Source: Cladorhizidae sp. MBARI D1340-BT2 (lineage: Eukaryota; Porifera; Demospongiae; Poecilosclerida; Cladorhizidae). Taken from it: a stretch of 64,000 bases of DNA. Under the pieces are notes generated by a model, which had not been told where the DNA came from, made no database searches, and saw only the letters and a program-made list of their open reading frames with translations. Where the stretch lies: the NCBI GenBank assembly GCA_028752905.1, contig JAQNBH010000002.1, positions 16,734,930 through 16,798,929 on the forward strand, given 5' to 3'. This document shows positions 10,800 through 34,539 of the stretch, piece after piece (the stretch's first letter is position 1; each line of letters starts with the position of its first letter). Made by a program: the position numbers and the translations under genes.

Positions 10800-11696
10800 T
10801 TAACCCTTTCATGGATGGATTCCAGAAAGAAAATAACAATTTCAGTAAAAAATCTATATAAAATCAGGAATACATATGTGCCCCTTGCAATTGACGTATG
10901 TGATAGCACCATTGCTTACAAACATTGTGGTAAATTCTCAAACCAGAGAAAAAACCACAAACAAAAACCACAGACATGAATATAATTATATAGATTATAG
11001 TGTTTATAACTTGTTTTATCAATACAAGAACATCTTTTTTTCTTTGTTTTACAGGACACACACACTCTACAGATAACTATTACAGTGCTAGAGAAAGTTC
11101 AGAGTATCTGAGATGAAGATGATAGAGTTAGAGTAAGAACAATCACTTGGAATAGGTATTTAGCACAAAGTTTACACTTGAATTTGAACAAAAACATCTT
11201 TCCAATGGTGAACCACATGCTAATCCATTACTGCAGCTACATATATACTTTCCCAAACCTGGGAAGCCTTCGTGGTCTTCCTGGCCCATGTCTTCCTCAT
11301 CAGAGAGCAGGAAATCGCTATCAGACACAGCCTGCCTCCATGGCCAAGCTTTCCGTGGCGGTCCTTTTGGAGCTCGCGTTTTCCAGGTAAGCATAGATGC
11401 CTTCACCCTCTTCTTCCTCAGATTCATCCCCAGAAAGGGCAATATCGTAGTCTGCAACCTCAGCAAGTCGAGAGTAATAAATCTTCGGACATTTTTGGGG
11501 GCGTGGCTCAACCGACTAACCCAACGAACCGCGACTTTTTCTCTTACTTCCTGGACGTTTACGGATTTGAAATTTCTTGTGTATGTGGAGTATTAACGTA
11601 GGTTTTTTTAGGTATATAAATTATTGCTCTACGATCAACGAGTGATTTATAGCGAGCTCCTCCGCCATATGGCGCTTACATCCGTTAAAGGGTTAA
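10800..11696 (-). mobile_element. piggyBac-like non-autonomous element C with TTAA target site
   Basis: TTAA at 10800-10803 and 11693-11696. Inverted ends are CCCTTTCATGGATGGATTC and the complement of CCCTTTAACGGATGTAAGC. On the minus strand about 11270-11450 reads an acidic N-terminal-like segment (DYDIALSGDESEEEEGEG, then SSKRTATESLAMEAGCV). This resembles a piggyBac N-terminus and is followed by a stop. Orientation is taken from this remnant. No catalytic domain is present. Confidence 0.72.
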
Positions 11697-11753
11697 GCTA
11701 CTCTGTGAAGTCTCTCAAAGGCAAGTCTTGCTAGCTCCTGTGATGGCATTAAA

Positions 11754-11771
11754 AGGGGGGGGGGGGGGGGG
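11754..11771 (+). repeat. Poly-G tract
   Basis: Run of 18 G in the SDAD1 intron; no other feature. Confidence 0.9.
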
Positions 11772-12056
11772 CTTTGTTTTGCAAGCCTTAGTCTACACCA
11801 GGATTTTCCTAACACTGTGCTTAGCAAACCTAACCTCTACAAAACTAGATAGCAAGCTTTGTCTAAACTGAGTAGCTATGAACAAGAAGGCAAAGCTAAT
11901 AGCTAATACAAGTAGAGCTGAAGGACACTAGTGGGCACAGCTAGGAAGAGAAATATACTTCTGTCAGCAATAAACTTCTTGATGGGCAAAATGACATCTG
12001 GGAAGAAGAAAACAAAGTGGAGCAAAAGAACACTCGCTAGATTTAGCATCAGACAC

Positions 12057-13163
12057 CTGGCGCCTGCCCCATGTGCGCGTGAACACACCTGGCGCCCTCC
12101 CCATGTGCACGTGAACACACCTGGCACCTGCCCCATGTGCGCGTGAACACACCTGGTGCCTGCCCCTTGTGCACGTGAAAACACCTGGTGCCTGCCCCAT
12201 GTGTGCGTGAACACACCTGGCGCCTGCCCCATGTGCGCGTGAACACACCTGGCGCCTGCCCCATGTGCGCGTGAACACACCTGGTGCCTGCCCCATGTGC
12301 GCGTGAACACACCTGGTGCCTGCCCCATGTGTGCGTGAACACACCTAGCACCTGCCACATGTGCGCGTGAACACCTGGTGCCTGCCCCATGTGCGCATGA
12401 ACACACCTGGTGCCTGCCCCATGTGCGCGTGAACACACCTGGCACCCTCCCCATGTGCGCGTGAACACACCTGGCGCCTGCCCCATGTGCATGTGAACAC
12501 ACCTGGCACCTGCCCCATGTGCGCGTGAACATACCTGGCGCCTGCCCCATGTGCGCGTGAACATACCTGGCGCCTGCCCCATGTGCGCGTGAACACACCT
12601 GGTGCCTGCCCCATGTGCCCGTGAACACACCTGGTGCCTGCCCCATGTGCACGTGAACACACCTGGCACCTGCCACATGTGCGTGTTAACACACCTGGCG
12701 CCTGCCCCATGTGCGCGTGAACACACCTGGCGCCTGCCCCATGTGCGCGTGAACACACCTGGCGCCTGCCCCATGTGCACGTGAACACACCTGGCACCCT
12801 CCCCATGTGCACGTGAACACACCTGGCACCTGCCACATGTGCACGTGAACACACCTGGTGCCTGCCCCATGTGCGCGTGAACACACTTGGCGCCTGCCCC
12901 ATGTGCGCGTGAACACACCCCATGTGCACGTGAACACACCTGGCGCCTGCCCCATGTGCACGTGAACACACCTGGCACCTGCCCCATGTGCGTGTGAACA
13001 CACCTGGCGCCTGCCCCATGTGCACGTGAACACACCTGGCGCCTGCCCCATGTGCGCGTGAACACACCTGGTGCCTGCCCCATGTGCACGTGAACACACC
13101 TGGCGCCTGCCCCATGTGCGCGTGAACACACCTGGCGCCTGCCCCATGTGCGCGTGAACACAT
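12057..13163 (+). repeat. 32-bp minisatellite, about 34 copies
   Basis: Tandem units of 32 bp with core GCCTGCCCCATGTGCGCGTG and then AACACACCTGGC. Each unit carries CATGTG, and many carry CACGTG (E-box-like) through a GCGCGTG/GCACGTG variant. Because 32 is not a multiple of 3 and no frame of the unit has a stop on the minus strand, all three minus frames are open for hundreds of codons. These are not genes. Confidence 0.95.
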
Positions 13164-13354
13164 GCTCGCGCATTTATTTTTAAAAAGTGCTAAGATTAAT
13201 AATTGGAAACGTCTCAACTTAACGGCATTTGTTATGTGTTATTCGTCGGGTTTTTATGCGTTGATTCTGCATTTCTGTTTTCCTTAGACATCGTAACTTA
13301 GACATCATAACATTAACGTTGGAACGGATACGGAACCGGAACTTTATTTCGGCG

Positions 13355-13668
13355 CCTACTGTAACCGGTCAAATATTTGTATAACTTAGAGTAACTGGTC
13401 AAGTGTATGCATCACTTAGAGCAAGGTCAAGTGTTGGCATTCTGTCAAGTGTTTGCATTACTTAGAGTAACTGGTCAAGTGTTTGCATCACTTAGAGCAA
13501 GGTCAAGTGTTGGCATTCTGTCAAGTGTTTGCATTACTTAGAGTAACTGGTCAAGTGTTTGCATCACTTAGAGCAAGGTCAAGTGTTGGCATTCTGTCAA
13601 GTGTTTGCATTACTTAGAGTAACCAGTCAAGTGTTTGCATTACTTAGAGTTACCACTCAAGTGTTTGC
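13355..13668 (+). repeat. 30-bp satellite with a 76-bp higher-order unit
   Basis: Same satellite as at 3847. A composite 76-bp unit (one full 30-mer plus truncated units with AGCAAGGTCAAGTGTTGGCA) repeats with exact spacing at 13452, 13528 and 13604. Confidence 0.88.
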
Positions 13669-13997
13669 ATGGGTCTTTGTTTCCCAGCTGGTCAAAACTT
13701 TTCAATGGTGTTGAAGTGCCACTTGTTGTTCTGGGTGATCCAGCATATCCGCTTCTACCATGGCTTATGAAACCCTACTTGGTGACATCCAGCAGTACAC
13801 CACAAGAACTGAACTTTAATTATAGGCAAAGCAGGGCAAGGATGGTGGTGGAGAATGCTTTTGGTCGGTTAAAGGGATGGTGGCGATGTCTACTAAAGAG
13901 AATCGACTCAAACTTGGCCAATGTACCAAACATTGTTAGTTCATGTATAGTATTGCATAACGTGTGTGAGATGTATGGTGATCGTTGTCAAGGATAA
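13664..13997 (+). pseudogene. PIF/Harbinger transposase, C-terminal fragment
   Basis: Reads GSLFPSWSKLFNGVEVPLVV, LGDPAYPLLPWLMKPYL, NFNYRQSRARMVVENAFGRL, KGWWRCL and SSCIVLHNVCE. This is the C-terminal part of a HARBI1-like DDE_Tnp_4 transposase, with the Asp of LGDPAYP and the Glu of VVENAFGRLK. The N-terminal half, including the first catalytic Asp, is missing: the coding match begins right at the end of the 30-bp satellite. It pairs with the Myb/SANT-like frame at 15178-15444 on the other strand, the usual two-gene content of Harbinger elements. Confidence 0.88.
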
Positions 13998-14002
13998 CTG
14001 GC

Positions 14003-15044
14003 TCTATCGGGAAGGCAGTGCAAGTGTATCAACCACAGCAGCAAGCAGTGGCAGCTACAGCCATCAGAGATGCCATCAGAGATGCCATCAGAGACAAACT
14101 GTATTAACAATAATTAGCAGATCAGAATGGTTTATCAAAGTAAATAAAATTGAAAGCAAAATACTACTAATAATAAGCTATGGCGAAGGTGAAGGTGGTT
14201 AGGGAAGTTAGGAGATGAAAAATAAGTCGTTGGTGGTGGTTGATCAGATGGGAAAGGGGAAAAGGTGTACGGGTGGGAAGAGAAGTGTGGAAACTGTTGT
14301 TAGGAGGGTACATACATGGATGGTGGAGGATAATAGCGAACGTTTGCCAGCTGTTGAATTACGTTACTAAACATGGACATCATGCGCTCTTCGTGTCTAC
14401 TTCCCTTTGCCTCAAGTGCTAGCTCCCTCGCTTGTACTTCCCTCTCAGCTGCACACTCCTCAGCTTGGAGGAAAATAAGGCAAGATTCCTCAGCCCACTG
14501 TCCTCATGCCGGCGTTTTTGTCCTACACCGGTAAATGGAATAGTTATTATTCACTGTGTTGTACAAACTTCTGAATACAAACCTTTCTTTCAAGCTGTGA
14601 CTGGACTGCCTCTCTTCTCTGCTGAGAACTAGAAATAAAATTCATTAATCATTAATATTGTTTACAAAATAAAATAATAACTTTATTATTACTTTGCTGA
14701 GAAGAGGGAATACTTGACCTAGTGGCAGTGTCACTTGTTCCCTCCACAAGCAGGCTTGGAGCAGAAATGGCTATATAAGGTGGTAATGAAACAAAAAGCA
14801 ATTAAAAAGTTACTGTTGAAATTGAAATCATTACCTTCTGTATGAGAGGAGTACTCATCCTCTGCTTCAGGGGAGGGTCCACTCATATCTAACGATAAAT
14901 AAACATTGAGTTTTCTACCAATAACCTATCACCAGACATACCATTGTCATCCACCACATGTGATGTCCCTCCTGATGTGTGCTCCTGCTGCCCTCCGCTA
15001 CTCTCAACCACAAGAGGCAGCCAGACTGCCCAATATGGCATCAA
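14003..15044. other. Interior of the Harbinger element, no intact frame
   Basis: Between the two Harbinger remnants. Short reading frames only. There is a GATGCCATCA triplication near 14064-14095 and an AT-rich stretch near 14630-14700. This probably holds the 3' regions of both genes. Confidence 0.45.
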
Positions 15045-15444
15045 CTTCTTCATACATTGGGCGCGTAACTCGCCCTTTCCCTGACACTTTATTACCATCC
15101 TTCACCTGACAAACAGAGAGACAGTTTTATAACCATACTGATCAGCTCCATCAACCACAGAGCAAAAAATTATCTCGCTAATATTTGCTAGTAGATAGTT
15201 TTAAAACAGCCAGAAAAACCCAAAAGCTTAAAATGCTTACCTTCCTATACCTCTGGGTGAGGTTCTTTATTTTAGTTTTGCATTGCTGCCACATCCTTTC
15301 ATGTCCCAGGGCTGCCATGGCTTTTGCAATATGCTGGTAGACCGACCTGTTCCTGGCCGCGCCATCCAGCTGAGCCCGGACATCCTCATCCCCCCAGATC
15401 CCCACCAAAGCCTTCGTTTCCTCCCAAGTCCAACCAACTGCCAT
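15045..15444 (-). pseudogene. Harbinger accessory Myb/SANT-like DNA-binding protein, N-terminal part
   Basis: Minus-strand frame starting MAVGWTWEETKALVGIWGDE (15444) through WQQCKTKIKNLTQRYRK, a trihelix/Myb-SANT-like domain with its conserved Trp residues. A likely intron separates it from a second segment at about 15108-15045 (VKDGNKVSGKGRVTRPMYEE then VDAILG). That segment then meets an in-frame TGA near SLAASCG, so the gene is probably broken. It assists transposase binding in Harbinger elements. It is convergent with the transposase fragment at 13664. Confidence 0.75.
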
Positions 15445-15675
15445 AACTCTTTCGTATCTTCGGTACGAAGTTCACGTAGTAGCCGCATTATTGTCACATG
15501 ACAATGCCGCACCCACCATATATTTCACTTAGATCTTACCTTGTAGCGATCAGATCTACCTACACCGGGTGGATCAGTCAGATCGCGATCGGATCGTACC
15601 AGGAAAAATGTGAGTGCAGTGCGCAGGATTTATATAGATCGGATGTAGATCGTTGCTCTAGTGCAGACAGACCTT

Positions 15676-15862
15676 TAGAGTAACCAGTCAAGTGTGTGCA
15701 TTGCTTAGAGTAACCGGTCAAGTGTTTGTGTCACTTAGAGTAACCGGTCAAGTGTTTGTGTCACTTAGAGTAACCGGTCAAGTGTTTGTGTCACTTAGAG
15801 TAACCGGTCAAGTGTTTGTGTCACTTAGAGTAACCGGTCAAGTGTGTGCATCACTTATAGTA
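15676..15862 (+). repeat. 30-bp satellite array right of the Harbinger remnant
   Basis: Six or seven units of the CACTTAGAGTAACCGGTCAA satellite, four of them nearly identical (GTGTTTGTGT variant). With the array at 13355-13668 it brackets the Harbinger remnant in the same orientation. Confidence 0.9.
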
Positions 15863-16094
15863 ACCAGTCGAGTTTCACGATGCAAATGTCCACTGCACGT
15901 AGCAAATACTCTCCTGCCTCATTTTTTAGGTGAAAGGTTAAGTGCCCTCCACCCTACTTTACCGGTGATCATCTGTATTTCTTGCTTGGTTTGAGGAAAG
16001 TGAGATTTTGTTAAGGAACATCTCCTTCCTCCCCTTCCCCCCCCCCCCCCTTGCCTCAGTTTCCAAAACAGTTCAGGGGCAGGTGTGTGTGTGT

Positions 16095-16095
<1 letters not shown>

Positions 16096-16126
<31 letters not shown>
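16096..16126 (+). repeat. Poly-G tract of about 31 bases
   Basis: Long G run after a short GT stretch, about 140 bp upstream of the SDAD1 exon at 16268. It could form G-quadruplex structure and is a likely length-error site. Confidence 0.9.
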
Positions 16127-16127
<1 letters not shown>

Positions 16128-16267
16128 TCACATTTTTAACTTGTATTTCTGTTTCCCCGCCAGGGGGCCGGGTGTGGTGGGTGGGTGGGTGATACTGTTA
16201 TAAGTATTGTAGGGACAAGCTCCTAGTGGCTTCGCCCCATTTTACGGCAGCCGTTTAATTTCTGCAG

Positions 16268-29126
<12,859 letters not shown>

Positions 29127-29680
29127 TCAGTCGGAGAATATCATGCAATATCCATTTGTCATAAGGACTATATATTAATTATATAGGTTGTATAATTATA
29201 TCTCGATCAATGTTTTTCACTGTTCTAATCAATTTATTCATGATATAGTAATTGGGACGTGCATGCTGCTGCAATATTTCTGGTGTATATTTGACAAAGA
29301 TAAAAAAGAAGGGAAGCAAAAACAACTGTGACTACAAAAGTTTAAGGACTATGTATATATATATATACCCTTGGCTCTCTAGATTCGACTATAATAAAAT
29401 AGATGCTCCAGCCTATTGGCTTAAAGAGGGCATTGTAATTTCGTTGTCTCTACAACAAAGATGTAACTGCCATAAAACCACTAACAAGCGGGTTAGCCCT
29501 TGTTCTTTTTGTTGAGGGTGGATGCATATGCCTCAAACAACCAAAAGTTGGGGAACGTGTTTAGAATCGTTTCTTTAGTTATATATATAGCAACATCAAG
29601 GTCACTCCAAAACTGCAACTCCTGGATAGTCATTGCTAACCAGTGTGTGGCTCAAATTTATGATGATATTGCTGATCCTG
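29127..29680. other. Region downstream of SDAD1 stop; no gene recognised
   Basis: AT-rich sequence that probably holds the SDAD1 3' UTR. AATAAA-like signals are not clear-cut. An 87-codon frame at 29252-29515 has no recognised domain. Confidence 0.45.
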
Positions 29681-30344
29681 TTAAGGGGGGAATAATGTCA
29701 AAAAAATACACCTTGACAATACCAATCATAACTTCCACCCACTACCCTCTATCAACATAATTTTTGTACCAAAATGTAGCTTAGAAGATAAGCTATTTAA
29801 TGATGTATTTAACTTTTGTCATATGGCAAAGTGTCAGCCAGGCAATCCAACTTTTGCCCTGTCCGCAAATTACAAAGCCATTAATAATGCTAAGTGGTTT
29901 ATGGTAAGAGTACATGTAGTAGTTTCACCTAAACTATTTGAATAAGTTTGATAAGGCACCACAGGAGAGGGGGGGGGAAATCACACACAAACCACATGCA
30001 GATATGCTGGTCTATACCCAACACATTCTCATAACAGTGAAAATAAAATAGTTTAGGTTAAAGAGCACACAATAAGCATTCTGGTGATATATAAATTATT
30101 GAGTTTGGGTGATAAATGAGGGAGAAATATGTGGAAATTCTTCTAATCTAATGCGATGCGATTCTTCTTCACACTTGCTGGGTTTCTAATGAAAATAGTG
30201 AGTGCAAAAGCTGTCGTAACTGCATCATAGAATCTTCAAATGTTCTGACACTTGGAACACGACTTCAATGTGAGCAAATACACCATTTAAAATAGTTTGT
30301 GAAAAAAGTGAAAAATTAGCATTTTGACTTTATTCCATCCTTAA
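29681..30344. mobile_element. 664-bp TTAA MITE
   Basis: TTAA at 29681-29684 and 30341-30344. Inverted ends: left GGGGGGAATAATGTCAAAA, right the complement of GGATGGAATAAAGTCAAAA. An empty relative of the target is at about 41540-41575, where ATTGCTGAGCCTG joins TTAAGGCC directly. This supports the borders. Confidence 0.85.
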
Positions 30345-33012
30345 GGCCTTCACCATGATTGTGTAACGATAAACACTAATAACAATCTGTATTAAAAATC
30401 AACAATATTTAATTAATAAAAAATAAATTAAAAAAATAATCCACAATATTAAGTTGTGCGGGGGGGGGGGGGGGGGGGACCAAAGAGACCATTCTTCAGC
30501 TCACAATACAACAGTTCCTTTCTCCTCTGCCACTATATAAATATATACTTCCCTATATATATACCCAATACAAAACACACTCGCCCACCTCATCACTGCA
30601 TTACTTACTCCCTCCACATCTTTCCCCAAAAGCAATGCCACCTTTCCATCCTTACCTTCTCTTCTAAATTCATCCAGCCACTCTCCTGCCACTACAATAT
30701 AATTATTATATTCTGCGCACTTTGTGGATTCCCGAGAAATTAGTCCTCGAGCGTCGTGGCCCCAACATTTGCAAAACCAATTAAGAACTTAGCAACATCA
30801 GTTAAAAAAATAAAATGAAGAGCTCATATCACAGAGCACTAAAGGGCAACACCTAATAAAACTAGAAAAATTATGAACGTATTGAAAACAGAAAACCATG
30901 AATCTTGCGAATAAGCAGTTAGGACAACGTTTGATTTTTGCACAAGCTAGAACGCATGCCCACAAAGAATGAAATGACTCGGATGCGGCATCTACTTCTC
31001 AGCAAGGCAAGAAGTGAGTTTCCTGAAATAAACGTCAGCCATTATTACTGTGGCATAACACTTATATACCTCTCCTGTAACAGTAACTTTGAAATGGTGC
31101 GTCTAATATGATGAAGAACGGGGGGGGGGGGGGGTTGTTTTTATAGTCTCCCCTCAAAGCTTCTCTATGAATGCTGTGGGGAGCGTAGGTGCAATCAAAC
31201 AGACAGAGAAATTATCTTTTGAGCTATATAACAATTTTATAGAGTGAACTATGCAAAATCCGTGGAGTTCTATTTATTTTTAAAAAAGAAGGTATCATCC
31301 CCTTCATGAATTTTTCATCGCAAGAAAAGAACATTTTGTTTGAATACCCACGCTTGACTACCCTCACGCTTTCACACCACATGTCTTGTTCTGAGATTAT
31401 TCATGAGAACAGTTCCACCACAACCTGTAGAGGTATCCAAATATCTGCTTGCCAGAATTGGGCACAAGTGTGGCTCCTGACTGGAAAGTGATAGAGAGTT
31501 GAAATCAGTATATATCTGAGAGGAAGTTTTCCTCTATGGCACAAGTGTTTTAATATCTATGGCCAACCATGCATGATATTTATAGAGATGGCATGTCTGG
31601 ATGGTACACATCAGTAGCCACAGAATATACATTATTATACATGCAAGATATTACTAACCACTAATAGTAAACGTGTGGTATGTGCTAAGTGTCACATTCC
31701 ACATCTCCCTGGGGATGAAGTCCAAGTCTACCAGGAGGATGGATGGCTGTGTCCATTGGTCGTATTTGTTTAGAGTCTCCAACCATAAGAGACATAAGGA
31801 TACCAACCTTAGTAATTTGCTGCCACCAGGTCAAATTTCACTGTGGAACATGCTTTCTCGTGCCGCAAAGGTAGGTTCTCTTCAATCATGGCCGAATTCC
31901 ACCATGGACTTCCCTGCTAACTTGAGCACTAAAGTGTGCCATGAATGTGACAATTGATGTGACAATTGAGCCAGAAATAGAGCCCATTGCAACGTGAATC
32001 CATGTTCCTCATCAATCACTGAAAATGGTGCATGCCTAGATAGTGCGGCAAATGGAGTTTCATAAGGAAAATATGAGAAGACGTATTTTGATGTGAGCCC
32101 GCAAGCTCTCACAAAGAAAATTGCACAGCTTGCATGTGTTTACTAAAAGCATGAAAAAGAGAGGAAAGGAGTTTTATGGATGGAGGATTCCAGAAATGCA
32201 ACATTCTTGCTTCGCACCATTGCTCTGCTCGGCAACATGTGGTATGGCAAATGAGGCGACAATTGTTTACGAATAGCTAGCCTCCACCCTGGCTGCCAAA
32301 TCTGAGCACAGCTACCGTGCCACCAAAACCTTGCTATGTTGCCCCCTGACATCTTCTGTCCAAGATCTGCTCTACAGTATATCAGAGGTGCTCTTTACTC
32401 TTCGAGCATGTTCTATATGGACCACACCAATCAATAAAACATTTGTCAAAGCTAGATTTTTTTAAACATGTTTTCCTTAAATATGTTTTCCTTAAAAGAT
32501 AATTTTAAGTTTGGGCTCCTGTAAAAACAACTACAAAATAATATTATATATAATACTTAGACCCACAAAAGGAAACTAAAGTTCAGATGCTATATTATCT
32601 GTGGAGTAATGTGATGAGATTTCTGAATCACAGAATCGTACAAACAAAATATGTATATATATAATATATGTATATAATTATATTAAGCCTATAAAGTGAG
32701 TTTTTTTCTAAATTGTACTATGATATTCTAGTTGCATGTTCTATATAATTATATTCTATATAATTATAATGAAGTAAGTTCTGTCTGAAGTAAGTTCTGT
32801 CTTAATTATTTTGTTAGTTACCATCCATTCTGAGTGTTACATATCATAGCAAAATAAAGTGAACAATATCAAAATGATAAACAATTCTCCATGCATAATA
32901 CTACGGGCCTCATTTCTTTCTACATACAAAATAATTAGCAACAGAGTTCTTGATCTGTACCGAATATAATTACATAAACTAAGAAGGGATTTAATATATA
33001 ATATATCTCCCT
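30345..33012. other. Intergenic region, no gene recognised
   Basis: 30345-30537 is related to 41572-41766 inside the hAT element and contains a 20-base G run (30459-30478). 31190-31600 contains pieces of the GATATATAGCTC foldback family. Frames at 31673-31957 (+) and 31882-32352 (-) look partly protein-like but match nothing I know. 32500-33000 is AT-rich. Confidence 0.45.
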
Positions 33013-34539
33013 TTATAAATTTAAATATTTCTTCAAGTCTTTTACAATTGCACCGATGTTGACATGAACATGTTTCGTTTCCCCACCTATGCTTGTAGAT
33101 TTGTACTTACGTCCAGACAAATGAGCCAATGTGCGGAATGTTGGATTTGAAATCATATATCGAGGCTCCATTTCATAGACCAAAGCATTGTCCCTCAGCC
33201 ACCAAAGATGAACGAGACCAGCTCCATGAACACCCATGTAAATGTCAGCATCATGGACAATCCTGACCTGCTCACACAATCCGAGATCTTCCAAATGAAC
33301 TTGTCGTACTGTGGCTGGTTTGAGTGCTTTTCTGAGTTCAATTACAAGTTCGTTCTCATTGGTCAACACTCGTGGAAAGCGATCTAACTTGTCACTTTTG
33401 AATCTGAAATATGGTTTTCGGGACACATAAATAATTGAAGGCACACTATTCTGTGTTATATTGTTACTTCTTTGGTCGCTCACAGAGCATGCCTTGAGCA
33501 CTCTTGCCCGAAACGAATTAAGTTGTGTGTTTGATAAACCTTTACCATCACAGTCCAAACATTTCCGTACTGTTTTAAGACTCATTTTACACCGGAATGG
33601 AAAACTATGTACGCCTTTTGGCACAAGTATAACCTTCTTGAAGCAAGTCATGACATCGTTAAGACTATCGACTGTGTGAACTTTTGCTTCAGGAAAAAGT
33701 GCTTCATCAAACTCGGGGAAGAGGTAATTGTCACTGCCAGATATCCTTATTATGTGAATTTCACGGGATTGTGGGTGATTGGCATCTTGCAGCAGCTTGT
33801 GAACACTGAAATAGTCCAGGAATCTAAAATAAATGTGCACTCTCTGTGCAGTGAAAAAGAAAACGTCATCTTCAATCCATTTTTCACAAATTGCTGCAGG
33901 TTGGGGCTCTGCTTCTCCTACCCTTGCAATCACTTGCAACACATAATCAAAGAAATGCACGTGATGTCTCAGGAATTCAGTGCTTGTTTTATGGCACTCA
34001 GTTCCACACCCATCCAGAAGAGCTATAGATAGTTCTGCTTTGTTGTATTCCATGTACTTGTGATCTGCTTCAATCATTGTTTTACCAAAAATGCGAGGAG
34101 ATATGATGATATTTTCTAGTGTACATGTAGCCATTTGGTCAGAATAGGGACTTCCAAAACACCGTATTGAAGTTTGCAAAGAGGCATTTGCACAGACAGG
34201 AATGGGCAGTTGGAAAGTGTCAACAAAGTAGCTATAACAGAAAGTTCCTTTAACCCAATTGCTTGTCTTCTCTATCACAGAGCTAGTGATAGAGCTGTAA
34301 GACACAGCAGTTGATTCTAGTAGTGGCCTTAAAAGACGCTTCGCTTCGGTAAGTAAACGTGGCGTGGTATTGTTGGTTCTGTATTTATTAGCGGAGGTAC
34401 CTGTTTTAGATGTAGTCTTCTCATTCTCATAATATCTGAAATTCCTTGTCACTTCTGGCCGATTCATTAACAGAAGCACGATTAGCTGGATGAGGACTAA
34501 AATAATGAATATAGCAACTAGACACAACTTCACACCCAT
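33013..34539 (-). CDS. GT61-superfamily glycosyltransferase (EOGT/POMGNT2-like), type II membrane protein
   Basis: Intact single-exon ORF of 508 residues. An N-terminal signal anchor (about residues 4-27, CLVAIFIILVLIQLIVLLLM) follows a short cytoplasmic tail, predicting a Golgi or ER type II protein with a lumenal catalytic domain. The C-terminal third has the GT61/DUF563 signature YMGVHGAGLVHLWWLRDNAL (about residues 431-450), followed by VYEMEPRY. An upstream family-like segment reads HTVDSLNDVMTCFKKVILVP (about residues 290-310). In this family members transfer sugars such as GlcNAc or xylose to proteins or glycans, but donor and acceptor cannot be told from sequence. The ATG at 34539 directly precedes the anchor, which supports the start. 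Length fits EOGT-type enzymes (about 500-580). The gene lies between the two SDAD1 parts on the opposite strand. No intron or frame break was seen, so it could be a functional intronless gene or a young retrocopy. Confidence 0.85.
   Translation of the reverse strand: MGVKLCLVAIFIILVLIQLIVLLLMNRPEVTRNFRYYENEKTTSKTGTSANKYRTNNTTPRLLTEAKRLLRPLLESTAVSYSSITSSVIEKTSNWVKGTFCYSYFVDTFQLPIPVCANASLQTSIRCFGSPYSDQMATCTLENIIISPRIFGKTMIEADHKYMEYNKAELSIALLDGCGTECHKTSTEFLRHHVHFFDYVLQVIARVGEAEPQPAAICEKWIEDDVFFFTAQRVHIYFRFLDYFSVHKLLQDANHPQSREIHIIRISGSDNYLFPEFDEALFPEAKVHTVDSLNDVMTCFKKVILVPKGVHSFPFRCKMSLKTVRKCLDCDGKGLSNTQLNSFRARVLKACSVSDQRSNNITQNSVPSIIYVSRKPYFRFKSDKLDRFPRVLTNENELVIELRKALKPATVRQVHLEDLGLCEQVRIVHDADIYMGVHGAGLVHLWWLRDNALVYEMEPRYMISNPTFRTLAHLSGRKYKSTSIGGETKHVHVNIGAIVKDLKKYLNL

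Noticed and set aside
11903..13217. Minus-strand ORFs of 257, 290 and 374 codons with His/Arg/Gly/Cys repeats
   Set aside because: All three frames are open because the 32-bp unit has no stop on that strand; these are translations of a minisatellite.
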